Below, in pieces: positions 55,396 to 64,000 of a stretch of 64,000 nucleotides of DNA; position 1 is the first letter of the stretch, and every line of letters begins with the position of its first letter. The notes beneath the pieces are model-generated. The model did no database searches. It saw only the letters and a program-made list of their open reading frames with translations, and was not told the DNA's origin. The translations under genes were made by a program, and so were the position numbers. The stretch is from Strongylocentrotus purpuratus (lineage: Eukaryota > Echinodermata > Echinoidea > Camarodonta > Strongylocentrotidae): positions 21,427,298-21,491,297 of the forward strand of contig NW_022145611.1 of assembly GCF_000002235.5 (NCBI RefSeq), written 5' to 3'.

Positions 55396-55559
55396 GCATT
55401 CACCTTATTCTGGACATCTTCTGGTGGTGATCAATGCCTTCACAAAGCATGGCCACTTTGGCTGAGCAGGCTGCAAAGCTGCTTGACTTTAGTCAAAAGC
55501 TTGACATCAACCTCTTGGACACAGTAGTTGGTGCCATGTACAGTGGAGAGGGTCCTGAA
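55396..55559 (+). CDS. XPO1: XPO1 exon with start codon (E1 coding)
   Basis: Acceptor CTTTTTCCAG before 55396; donor GTGAGT at 55560. The CDS starts at 55434. A second in-frame ATG at 55449 is possible, but the upstream one matches the human N-terminal length. Ends [10 protein letters not shown]. Confidence 0.93.
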
Positions 55560-58500
55560 GTGAGTAGCCATCGAGATATGTTTAATACTGCATGATATCA
55601 TACAAAAAATGTACATTATATCTCCATAGATCTGTATATTTCTTGAATTCAAGCAATTGTCACTTGTCCTTCAATTTATTATTTTGCTTTTTAAATGTTG
55701 TGGACTATTGAAGATAGAGGAAGTGGTGAATCGTGTACTTGAATAATTATTATATACAGGTTCTGTCTTGACCAATTATGTACTTTTAATACATTTATAC
55801 ATGTAGGTCTTGCATATAATTGAAATATCTTGGTATTGCAATCTATTCTGCTATTTTCGATTATAGTACTCTGAGTCCGAAGACTAAATATTATTTCTGA
55901 TTCTCTCATCTACAGCAACAAATGGCCCAACAAATATTGACTAGTTTGAAGGAGCATCCTGATGCTTGGACAAGAGTGGACACCATACTTGAATTTTCCA
56001 GCAATGAACAAACAAAGGTTTGAATACACCAGTTTACAGTTGTATCAGTGCGCATGAGCAGACAGTTGACCTCGGGTCATTGGCCCCGGAACAGGGCCAA
56101 TTTGGCCCTGTTCCGGGGCCAATAACCTCTGACCTCTGGTATTTATGCGTAAATTAAGATTGCGCCCATGCAAATGATGATATGCGCGCACAACGCAGCG
56201 CGCAGGCAGTGATATCATCATAATTTGCATGGGCGCAATCTTAATTTACGCATAAATACATGACCTCTAGGTCATTGGCTTTGTTTAATCGCCAATTAAA
56301 ATGGCGCACACAACTGTAAACTGGTGTATTGAATTTAATGTATATTATTGAAAGAGACATATCAGAGACAGATAAGACTTCTGTAAATCTTGTCTGAACA
56401 GAAGTGTGATAATACATGTTTTTCTTTTTTTTTCTTTGCATTCCCTTGGTAGCAAAAAAGGATTGGAATGAAACGTTAAATGCAGTATCATAGCATTCTA
56501 CATTAGAATGTAACATTGCAATGTGACCCATACAATCATTTACATTTATCCATTTGTTTTGTTCGGAAATGAAAATCTTTTGATATGACCATTGACTAAA
56601 GTTTCTGGTATCACAATTATGAAATGGTCATTACAAGAAACTTTGCTTTCCACAGCAGAGGTTCATAGAGTGCTATTGTGATTTGTTGATACATGTTCAC
56701 CTTGCAGTACGGTTGAATTCATAATGCATTTCCTGTGGTTCCTATCAAAGAGAAATGTATTCAAAATGATCATCTTTAAAAAACATCAAGTGATATCAGA
56801 TTATGTCTGTCATCCTTGTACAGAATACATTTATTTTTTTGCTGTTTAACACTTTTTTTTAATCCTTTGTTTTTGTTTGCAGTACTATGGATTACAGATC
56901 CTTGAGAATGTAATCAAGACTCGTTGGAAAGTATTACCTCGCACTCAGTGTGAAGGAATCAAGAAGTACACAGTGGGACTTATCATCAAGATATCCTCTG
57001 AGAAGGAAATGGCTGAGGTAATTTGGTTATCATAAATAACATATAAATTGCATATATTTCGCTCTTCAGCAAATGTTTTAAATCCTGTAGGGTGTGTAGG
57101 TAATACAAAATGATATGCTCCACCAAGATATGAAAGTCTTAGATCGCCAATACCAACAATTTTATAGGTGTCTAATGTCCTGGTAATGTTTACAAAAGGA
57201 ATGAACATACCGTTTTTATAAGTCTACATCTTAATTTAGACGTTAATTTCTATCCCAAACCATTGCGACTGGGTACCATCGTATTTGAAATTCCCAAAAT
57301 AAGAGTCATTGGCCAAGGCTTGCTGAATGTGAAGCAGGTCGAAGCATAAATAAGATTTGATGTAGATATACTTCCTTTTCTTCATCTTCTCCACCTTCTT
57401 GTTCTTCTCATTTTGCCTCTTTTGTCTTCTTCTTCTTCTTTTGCTTCTTTTTCTTTCAATTTTTACAGATTTAGGAACAAGGCATATTTATGTTTTTCCT
57501 TTGAATGACCGCTGCTGTTTTACTGTCTTTATGTTTGTACAGAAAGAAAAGGTGTATCTTGGGAAGTTGAACATCATCTTGGTACAGATCCTAAAACATG
57601 AATGGCCTAGAAACTGGCCAGCATTCATCAGTGATATTGTTGGTGCCAGCAAAACAAATGAATCTCTGTGTCAGAACAACCTTGCCATCTTAAAGCTCCT
57701 CAGGTAAGAACAAACCTATTTTTTCCAACAGGATTTGAACTTTTCAAGATTTAAGTACATGTACAACAAACTCTGAAGCATTTGCTAACTGAATCAAAGC
57801 TGTGTATGGTGAGAATATAACTCTGTGAAGAATTTGTTTTAAAAAAAAATCTTTTCAAATATCAGTTTATCCATGCGATATTTCCACATGATATGTGCAA
57901 TGCTAAATTCCTTGTATACATTATATATTAATGTGGCATAGATCTTCAATTTGTATATATTTCTTAGCCATTTATGATATCTGCTGTATTCTCTTGATTC
58001 TAGTAATCTCAAATGCCTATGTCATTAACCTATTCTTATCCCTTTTGTTTCTTTATCTTTTTGTTTCCCTGTAACTTTTACAGTGAAGAGGTGTTTGATT
58101 TCTCCAGTGGGCAGATGACCCAGGCCAAAGCCAAACATCTCAAAGACAGCATGTGTAATGAGTTCTCTAGTGTATTTCAGCTGTGTCAATATGTTATGGT
58201 AGGTAGTCAACATGTTTCCTTCTTAGTCATGAAATGTGGCAGAATGCCAGCTTCTTTTTCTCTCTTTTATCTTTTAATCTTTGCTCCTAATTTGTAAAAG
58301 GCATTGTCTATTTGAATTTGATTATGATATTTTGTCATCTTTTGTTATTTTAGAAATAAGTTAGTGTGTTTCATTGATGCATCCAACTCCACATTAAGAG
58401 GCCTTAAATATCCTTTATGTTCGAGAAACAGAGATAACTTTGGCTTAAAATTTAACCCTTTTAGTTTGTCAATTTGATTCTTGCTGATCTTTGAGACATT

Positions 58501-61500
58501 GCTGATAATTTCCTGATTTTTCATTTTTTACCCAATTTTTGTGTTCTTTTTTTGTTGTTGATTTTTTAATAATTTGTTATCATGATTTGTTTCTTCTAAA
58601 AATATTGATAGTTCCTGAGATTGATGTAAATCTGGTTTAAAATAGCAGTAAGAGAGTAACAAATGTACTCTTTGTTTTTCTTTCTTTTGCAGGATAATTC
58701 TCAGAATGCCTCTCTCGTTGGATCTTGTCTAGAGACATTGCTTAGATTTCTGAACTGGATTCCACTGGGCTACATATATGAAACGAAGTTGATCAGCACA
58801 TTGATATACAAGGTAGTGTCCCATTTAGTGCTTTTTATGATCTGCATTTCATTTATGGTGTCTTTTATATTTGTTTTCTATGCTAACCTAATCGTATGCC
58901 CATTAATTGCTGTTTGCATGGATAAATTTTTTAATTTGAATTAAAAGCAGCTGTCCTGCTAATGTAAATTCTTTACAGTGTTGACATTGAAAGAATGAAA
59001 ATACACTATGCAAGCTTCATATCCATAGTATTTGTTTAACATGCTATGTTAGAGTGTGATTAATGTTTACTTTGATTAATATAAGAATATAACATTAATG
59101 GAGCTTCATTTTATCATTGTTCACGATTATACATGTATCTTACTTTTCGACATAGGTAAATAAGGTAATGCAAGTAACCATGCCTTATTTACAGTTTTAG
59201 ATAGTCGTTGCAACCATTAAAAATCTATATACTTTTGGCATTGTTATGATGGTGCTTTTAATTCTTTCATCCATGTCATAGTTTCTCAACGTGCCGATGT
59301 TCAGAAATGTCACTCTCAAGTGCCTGACAGAGATTGCTGGTGTGAATGTCAGCCAATATGACCAGCAGTTTGTTGTACTCTTCACACTCACCATGACACA
59401 ACTGAAACAGGTAGGGTCAACAAACCTGTTTACTAATCTGATTGAGAGAGCATATAGCTCTCATTTATTTCTTCCAATATGTAAAATTAAAAATCAAACA
59501 AGTTTACAGTATGTCATGCATAATTTCATGTTTACATCAAAATAACAGAGTAATACATACATAAGAGCTAGTAATACAAATAAATGAAAGAAAAGGGTGT
59601 CCCGAAAAAAGCCTCAAGGGCTTGTAAGGAGGGGATCACCAGAGTAAACAAAAAAACAAAAAACAAACAAAACAAACAAACAAACAAACAAAAAAAGAAT
59701 AGTTGTTTACAAATGAATTATGAATAATGCTAACGACAGCCGGAGGGGTGTGACCGTTGCGACGCCACACTCCAGCACTCTACAAAGCTGAGTAGCAAGG
59801 TAAATTGACATTATTTAATTTGATCATTTAGAGAGAAGGAATCTTTTCATTCATTTTTTAAAGAGTGCATTGAATTGTGTGTGTTGAATGTCAGAAGGCA
59901 AGGAATTCCAGATAATGGGGCCAAGGTAACAAACTGATTTTGAAAGTATATTAGTTTCTGTTTTCCAGAGATGGAATTTGGCTGAATGTCGAGTATAGTA
60001 AGCATGGTCATTTTCGTTTAAACAAAACATTTGAATAAGATAAGGAGGGAGGCGTTTCGTAAAAAACTTGTGCATCAAAGAAGCAATCGATAATTTGTTT
60101 GAGTCATACACATTTAATGTTGAAAAACGGCAGAATAAAGGTAAAGAAGGGGCTAGATAATAAGCATTGGCACAAATTCGAAGTGCTCTTTTTTGAAAAC
60201 GATGTATTCGTAATAATTTAGATGCATGTAATGAAGCCCATACCACATTGCAATACATAACATGAGGTAAAATAAAAGTATTATACATGGTAAATAGCAG
60301 TTTAGGTGGTAATATACATTTCACATTATTCATTATCCCAGTAATTTTTGATATCTTACTACAAGTTACATTAATGTGAGAGTCCCATGTTAAAAATTCA
60401 TCTAACTGTACGCCTAAGTAAGTAAAAGTAGAACATTGTTTCAACTCAGACCCGTTTAGTAACAGCTTTACGTCAGAGTAGTCCGGTCTTTTATTTTGTT
60501 TATTCCTGAAAATTACAAACAAGCCAATTATACACATGGTCCAGGTTTATATTAATCTTACGGACTAATGAATTAAAATTGACATCAGAAGCTATCAGTG
60601 ACGTATCATCTGCAAATGAGACAAATTTAAAGAAATCTGAACAGTTTACTATGTCATTAATATATATTAAAAATAAAAGTGGGCCGAGTATACTCCCCTG
60701 AGGAACACCGGATGAAATCATTTTAGAATTTGATGATTGACCATCATATACAGTAAACTGTTTCCAATTTCTTAAATAACTACAAAACCAAGAATGTGGT
60801 AAGCCTCTTATTCCTTAAAATGATAACTTAGATAACAGTATTGAGTGTGAGAGAGTATCGAACGCCTTCGATAGATCCATGAAAATAGTGATTGCATGTT
60901 TGTTTGTATTAATGCATTTAAGAATATGGTCATAAAGTTCAATCAATGCAAATTCAGTTGAACAGTTCTTCCTAAAACCATATTGGTTAGGACTAAGCAA
61001 ATTATTAATGATAAAAAAATTATACAATCTATTATATATGAGTCTTTCGAGAACTTTAGAAAACAATGGCAAAACAAAAATATTGGTCTGTAATTATTAC
61101 AGTCAAATTTACCACCCTTCTTATAAATAGGAATAACTTTTGCTTTTTTCATCTTATCAGGAAAGACGCCGAATTGTATAGATAGATTACATATGTGAGT
61201 CAAGGGTTTGATAATGAAATATACATTAGGTTTAAGAATATCGGGAGATATGTTATCGTAACCAGGGCTCTTTCCGGAACTAATATTCTTTATAACATCA
61301 ACAACTTCATGTTCGGTAATAGGGTTAAAAAACAAAGATTTTTCAGACATTTGAGGCATAAAGTCAGAGAATTTTGCACTTGAATTTGGTAAAGATCGTG
61401 TAAGGTTATCTCCTACACTCACAAAAAAAAATCATTAAATATATTTGCCACATCAAACAGATCTTCTACCTTGATATCTTGGTGAGTAATTCCATTGGCT

Positions 61501-63811
61501 TTTGATGTTTTGTTTCTACCTAGAATTTTGTTTAAAAATTGCCACGTTTTCTTTAAATTTCCTTTGAATTTGTCAAATTTTTCATGAAAATATTTTCTTT
61601 TAGCAAAACGTAGAAGCGTATTTAACTTATTACGATATTTCTTATATATTGCTTCATTCACACACGTTGGCTTAAAACGAAATTGTTTAAAAAAGTTTTT
61701 TTTTTCTTAATAGATTTTAAAAGAGCCCGTTTTATCCAAGGCTTTTTTATATTCTTGTTAATTAAAGATCTTTCTTTTAGAGGCATGTGTTTATCACAAT
61801 AGAACTGAAATTGATATAAAAACAAATCGTACGCTTTATCAGCATCGTTTGTATCCAGAACATCTTGCCAATCATTTTTTCGTAGGTCATTTAGAAAAGC
61901 GTTTAAAGCCAAAGGAGTTATATCACGGCGTAAAATCCTTGTACTTATGTTGTTTTTTAATGAAATATCAAATTCTGCGAGATGAAAGATGGGAAAATTG
62001 TCACTGACATCTGACAGTAATATACCGGAGGAACTATTTTCATTAATAACATTCGTGAATACATTGTCAATAAGTGTTGCATAATCTTTAGTAACACGAG
62101 TTGGCCTATCTATAATAGGAAAAAGGCCATAAGAATTAATAGAATCAAGAAGACTTTGTACATGAGGGTGAGTATCATAGTTCAATAAATTAATATTTAG
62201 GTCTCCCATAATATAACAATATCTAGCCAATTTACACATTGTTTCCATATTACTATTAAGTTCATCAATAAAATCAGTTACATCACTAGACGGGTTACAA
62301 TAGATAATATTTCTATTGTTTTGATAATGTCTTCATAGTCAAGCCCACAAGCATACTCAGGCAATATCCAATCCACATTATCTGCTATGCTTATTGTTGC
62401 TGTACAAATTGAATGGGCTAATCAAGTTCCTGCAGGAAAAGTAGAGACATTGACCATCTTGTTTATAATCTATTCAGAGTAATGTCAACTTTGAGAGGAA
62501 TTATCAAATACAGAAAAGAAACAGCGAATTTAACCACAAAAAAAAGCTTTGTCAGAACATTTAGGCACTCATCGATATGGGGAATTGCAAGCTCAATATG
62601 TGCAATTTCGTGATTCAAACAATTGTCAAAGCGAAGGAAAATTGAGTGCCAGGAGTGGTAAATGTGCCGAACATGAGAGCTATACAAGAACCTACTACTA
62701 CTGAAAACTACTGCTGCTACTACTTTTACCTACACACTACTACTCCTACTTCTACTTCTACTACTACTTCCACCACTACCACTATTACTTCTACTACTAA
62801 TACAACTACCACCTCTGCTACTACTACTAGTAATACTACCATCATCATAATCTTCTTAAAATAACCATTTTCTTGCGCTTTCACAGATGCTGCCATCCAC
62901 CACGAACATAAAGTCAGCATATGCAAATGGTAGAGATGAAGAACAGAATTTCATCCAGAATCTCAGTCTCTTCCTGTGTACATTCTTCAAAGAGCATGTT
63001 GAACTCATCGAGAAGAAACCAGAGTTCCATGAAATTCTCCTTGAGGTGAGACAAACAGTCAAACTGCATTTTTAGAATATCCAGTACATTTTAACCGACC
63101 AGGAATTCGCCTCTGCGTTCCCCACACTAGGCGGGAACGCTTCAGACTTTCGTTTGTGCCGGATTCGATTCACATTACAACAGTAGGGTAAAACGAGTGC
63201 AAGTAACGTAGACATTGCACTATTTCATTGCCTTCCTCCATTCCTAGGCAAGTAATCACATTGTATTTTTGGATGTAACGCCATTGATGTTATGATATTA
63301 TTATGTTTTACAATCTGTATAATATTTTTTTTGTAACACACATGTACAAGTGAACAACGAATTTCCATTTTTGTATGGACAATAAATCAATTCAATTCAA
63401 TTCAATTCAATTCATTTACATCAAATGCTTTGGAAGTTATGGAATAAAAAGACCTCTCTTACAGCCCCTCCAATGTGTTAGGAGCCCCAAATTAGCCAAC
63501 AATTTGTTGGCAAAATTTCACTTCAATTGTATCATAATGTGATAGATCATTTGTAGTAAAAGCATGTTTTGTGATATCGATTTTGTAATGTTTCCATTAT
63601 TCATGTGTAGGCACACCACTATCTCCTCCTGATTTCTGAGGTGGAAGAAACAGAAATTTTCAAGATATGCCTCGAGTACTGGAACACCTTGTCATCAGAG
63701 CTATACAGAGAGAGTCCATTCCCGTCCACTCCTTCATCTCCCCTGCTGCTGGGTAGTGCCAACAACAGTGTTCCACCTCGCAGACAACTTTATCTTCAAG
63801 TACTATCAAGA
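55434..63811 (+). CDS. XPO1: Exportin-1 (CRM1), N-terminal 416 residues; gene continues beyond window
   Basis: Join 55434-55559, 55916-56017, 56883-57017, 57543-57703, 58084-58198, 58693-58812, 59282-59410, 62887-63045, 63611-63811. All junctions are GT-AG and phases agree. XPO1 is the RanGTP-dependent karyopherin that carries NES cargoes and several RNPs out of the nucleus. The chain is collinear with human XPO1: [121 protein letters not shown]. It covers the importin-beta N-terminal and CRIME regions. The first of two in-frame ATGs (55434) gives [15 protein letters not shown], exactly the human spacing before LLDFSQKL. The NES groove and C-terminus lie outside the window. Confidence 0.97.
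55916..56017 (+). CDS. XPO1: XPO1 coding exon E2
   Basis: 102 bp, [20 protein letters not shown] then [14 protein letters not shown]. The donor GTTTGA is weak and lies right against a MITE that begins at 56025. Confidence 0.95.
56025..56329. mobile_element. Palindromic MITE 8 nt inside an XPO1 intron
   Basis: TIRs TACACCAGTTTACAGTTGT and ACAACTGTAAACTGGTGTA, flanked by a 5-bp duplication TTGAA (56020-56024, 56330-56334). Two internal hairpins: a perfect one around GGCCCTGTTCCGGGGCC (about 56082-56120) and a longer one with arms ATTTATGCGTAAATTAAGAT. The donor of exon E2 is 7 nt upstream of the element. Confidence 0.88.
56883..57017 (+). CDS. XPO1: XPO1 coding exon E3
   Basis: 135 bp, [20 protein letters not shown] to [10 protein letters not shown]. 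Acceptor TTGTTTGCAG, donor GTAATT. Confidence 0.96.
57543..57703 (+). CDS. XPO1: XPO1 coding exon E4
   Basis: 161 bp, leaves in phase 2. [20 protein letters not shown] to NNLAILKLL. Acceptor TGTTTGTACAG, donor GTAAGA. Confidence 0.96.
58084..58198 (+). CDS. XPO1: XPO1 coding exon E5
   Basis: 115 bp, enters in phase 2. [20 protein letters not shown] to FQLCQYVM. Donor GTAGGT. Confidence 0.96.
58693..58812 (+). CDS. XPO1: XPO1 coding exon E6
   Basis: 120 bp, [20 protein letters not shown] to [10 protein letters not shown]. Acceptor TTCTTTTGCAG, donor GTAGTG. Confidence 0.96.
59282..59410 (+). CDS. XPO1: XPO1 coding exon E7
   Basis: 129 bp, [20 protein letters not shown] to LTMTQLKQ. Acceptor CCATGTCATAG, donor GTAGGG. 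It is followed by the LINE-bearing intron. Confidence 0.96.
59851..61422 (-). pseudogene. LINE reverse transcriptase
   Basis: Reading minus: [39 protein letters not shown] then [53 protein letters not shown] (near 60606) and the C-terminal [10 protein letters not shown]...GPIIWNSLP block. The catalytic FADD is intact, but the gene is spread over at least four frames, so it is dead. Confidence 0.88.
61419..62248 (-). pseudogene. LINE endonuclease C-terminal half and linker
   Basis: [35 protein letters not shown] and [10 protein letters not shown] are the final motifs of APE-type endonucleases. The last motif normally reads SDHxP; here Asn replaces the catalytic His (codon 61997-61999). The frame stops near 61658 and resumes in another frame to 61419. 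Confidence 0.8.
62690..62855. repeat. Degenerate (ACT)n microsatellite
   Basis: About 165 bp of CTACTACT-type trinucleotides with many substitutions, ending about 30 bp before the acceptor of XPO1 exon E8. Confidence 0.9.
62887..63045 (+). CDS. XPO1: XPO1 coding exon E8
   Basis: 159 bp, [20 protein letters not shown] to [10 protein letters not shown]. Acceptor GCTTTCACAG, donor GTGAGA. Confidence 0.96.
63090..63416 (+). mobile_element. Retroposon 3' end with (AATTC)n tail
   Basis: GTATGGACAATAAATCAATT then (CAATT)n at 63370-63415. The preceding 250 bp contains GGGAACGCTTCAGAC and GTGCCGGATTCGATTCACAT. A short-unit tandem tail is usual for CR1/L2-type LINEs and their SINEs. Only the 3' part is present. 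Confidence 0.6.
63611..63811 (+). CDS. XPO1: XPO1 coding exon E9 (last in window)
   Basis: 201 bp, [20 protein letters not shown] to [11 protein letters not shown]. Donor GTAAGT at 63812. The rest of the gene lies beyond 64000. Confidence 0.95.
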
Positions 63812-64000
63812 GTAAGTCAAAAACATAAATCAGTTTAGTGTGGCTTGTCATTGATAATTGCAACAACATACATGTATGCCTTTGAGAAACATCCTTTTGT
63901 GCTTTCCTAATTGTATTGATTAAAAACTACTATATAGAAGGTAGAAACCACTGATTCAATTTTACTGTAGTTTATGTTCACTGCCACGGTTACATCAAAG

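Larger units (their letters stand above)
59455..62340 (-). mobile_element. 5'-truncated jockey/CR1-type LINE in XPO1 intron
   Basis: Antisense to XPO1. From high to low coordinates: the end of an APE-type endonuclease (62248-61900), a linker, then reverse transcriptase with RT motifs, then a 3' UTR with an AATAAATGAG-type end near 59470. The 5' part of the endonuclease and any ORF1 are missing. The left edge is approximate and the right edge lies between about 62330 and 62460. No target duplication found. Confidence 0.82.

Noticed and set aside
55449-55451. Second ATG as XPO1 start
   Set aside because: The ATG 15 nt upstream is in frame and reproduces the exact 15-residue spacing before LLDFSQKL seen in human XPO1.
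1-64000. CRISPR arrays, operons, bacterial contamination
   Set aside because: Tandem repeats here lack regular unique spacers, genes are intron-split with GT-AG junctions, and the protein families are animal.
1-64000. LTR retrotransposon, endogenous retrovirus or Polinton
   Set aside because: No paired LTRs, gag/pol/integrase frames or capsid-type genes recognised. All long inverted repeats fit DNA transposons or MITEs.

Overview
The window is animal nuclear DNA: spliced genes with GT-AG introns, many nested DNA transposons, LINE fragments, long C/G homopolymers and abundant ACATGTA-type words. Protein similarity and repeat style point to a marine invertebrate deuterostome, most likely an echinoderm such as a sea urchin. 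That assignment is inference.

Two conserved genes lie head to head. On the minus strand (about 718-43458) is the single invertebrate counterpart of ribosome-binding protein 1 / kinectin (RRBP1/p180). This is an ER membrane protein with an N-terminal transmembrane anchor, a basic Lys/Pro-rich linker and a very long coiled coil. I could chain 22 coding exons with consistent phases (about 1152 residues) plus one non-coding 5' exon. On the plus strand (donor at 53271 to the window edge) is exportin-1 (XPO1/CRM1). Nine coding exons give its N-terminal 416 residues, about 40% of the protein, and the gene runs out of the window.

Layout: 1-717 is the 3' side of RRBP1. 718-23883 holds its dense coiled-coil exons, with introns carrying small MITEs. 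23884-37998 is a 14-kb intron containing a 5.8-kb PIF/Harbinger transposon (25219-31054), itself invaded by a Tx1/L1-type LINE tail and a MULE-like fragment. 37999-41089 holds the three N-terminal coding exons, with a hAT-type element between two of them. 41090-43458 is the first intron, with a 779-bp near-perfect palindrome. 43700-53200 is intergenic: microsatellites, two minisatellites and a second hAT copy in opposite orientation that carries two further insertions. 53271-64000 is XPO1, with a palindromic MITE starting 8 nt after one exon and a jockey/CR1-type LINE in the intron between coding exons E8 and E9.

No operon-like logic links the two genes; both are housekeeping genes (ER/ribosome-microtubule tethering and nuclear export). 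The most informative features are the repeat stratigraphy, where target-site duplications identify several families, and a duplicated coiled-coil module inside the p180 protein. I saw no CRISPR array, rRNA, intact tRNA gene or recognisable LTR/retroviral element. I did not find a clearly new multi-gene system.
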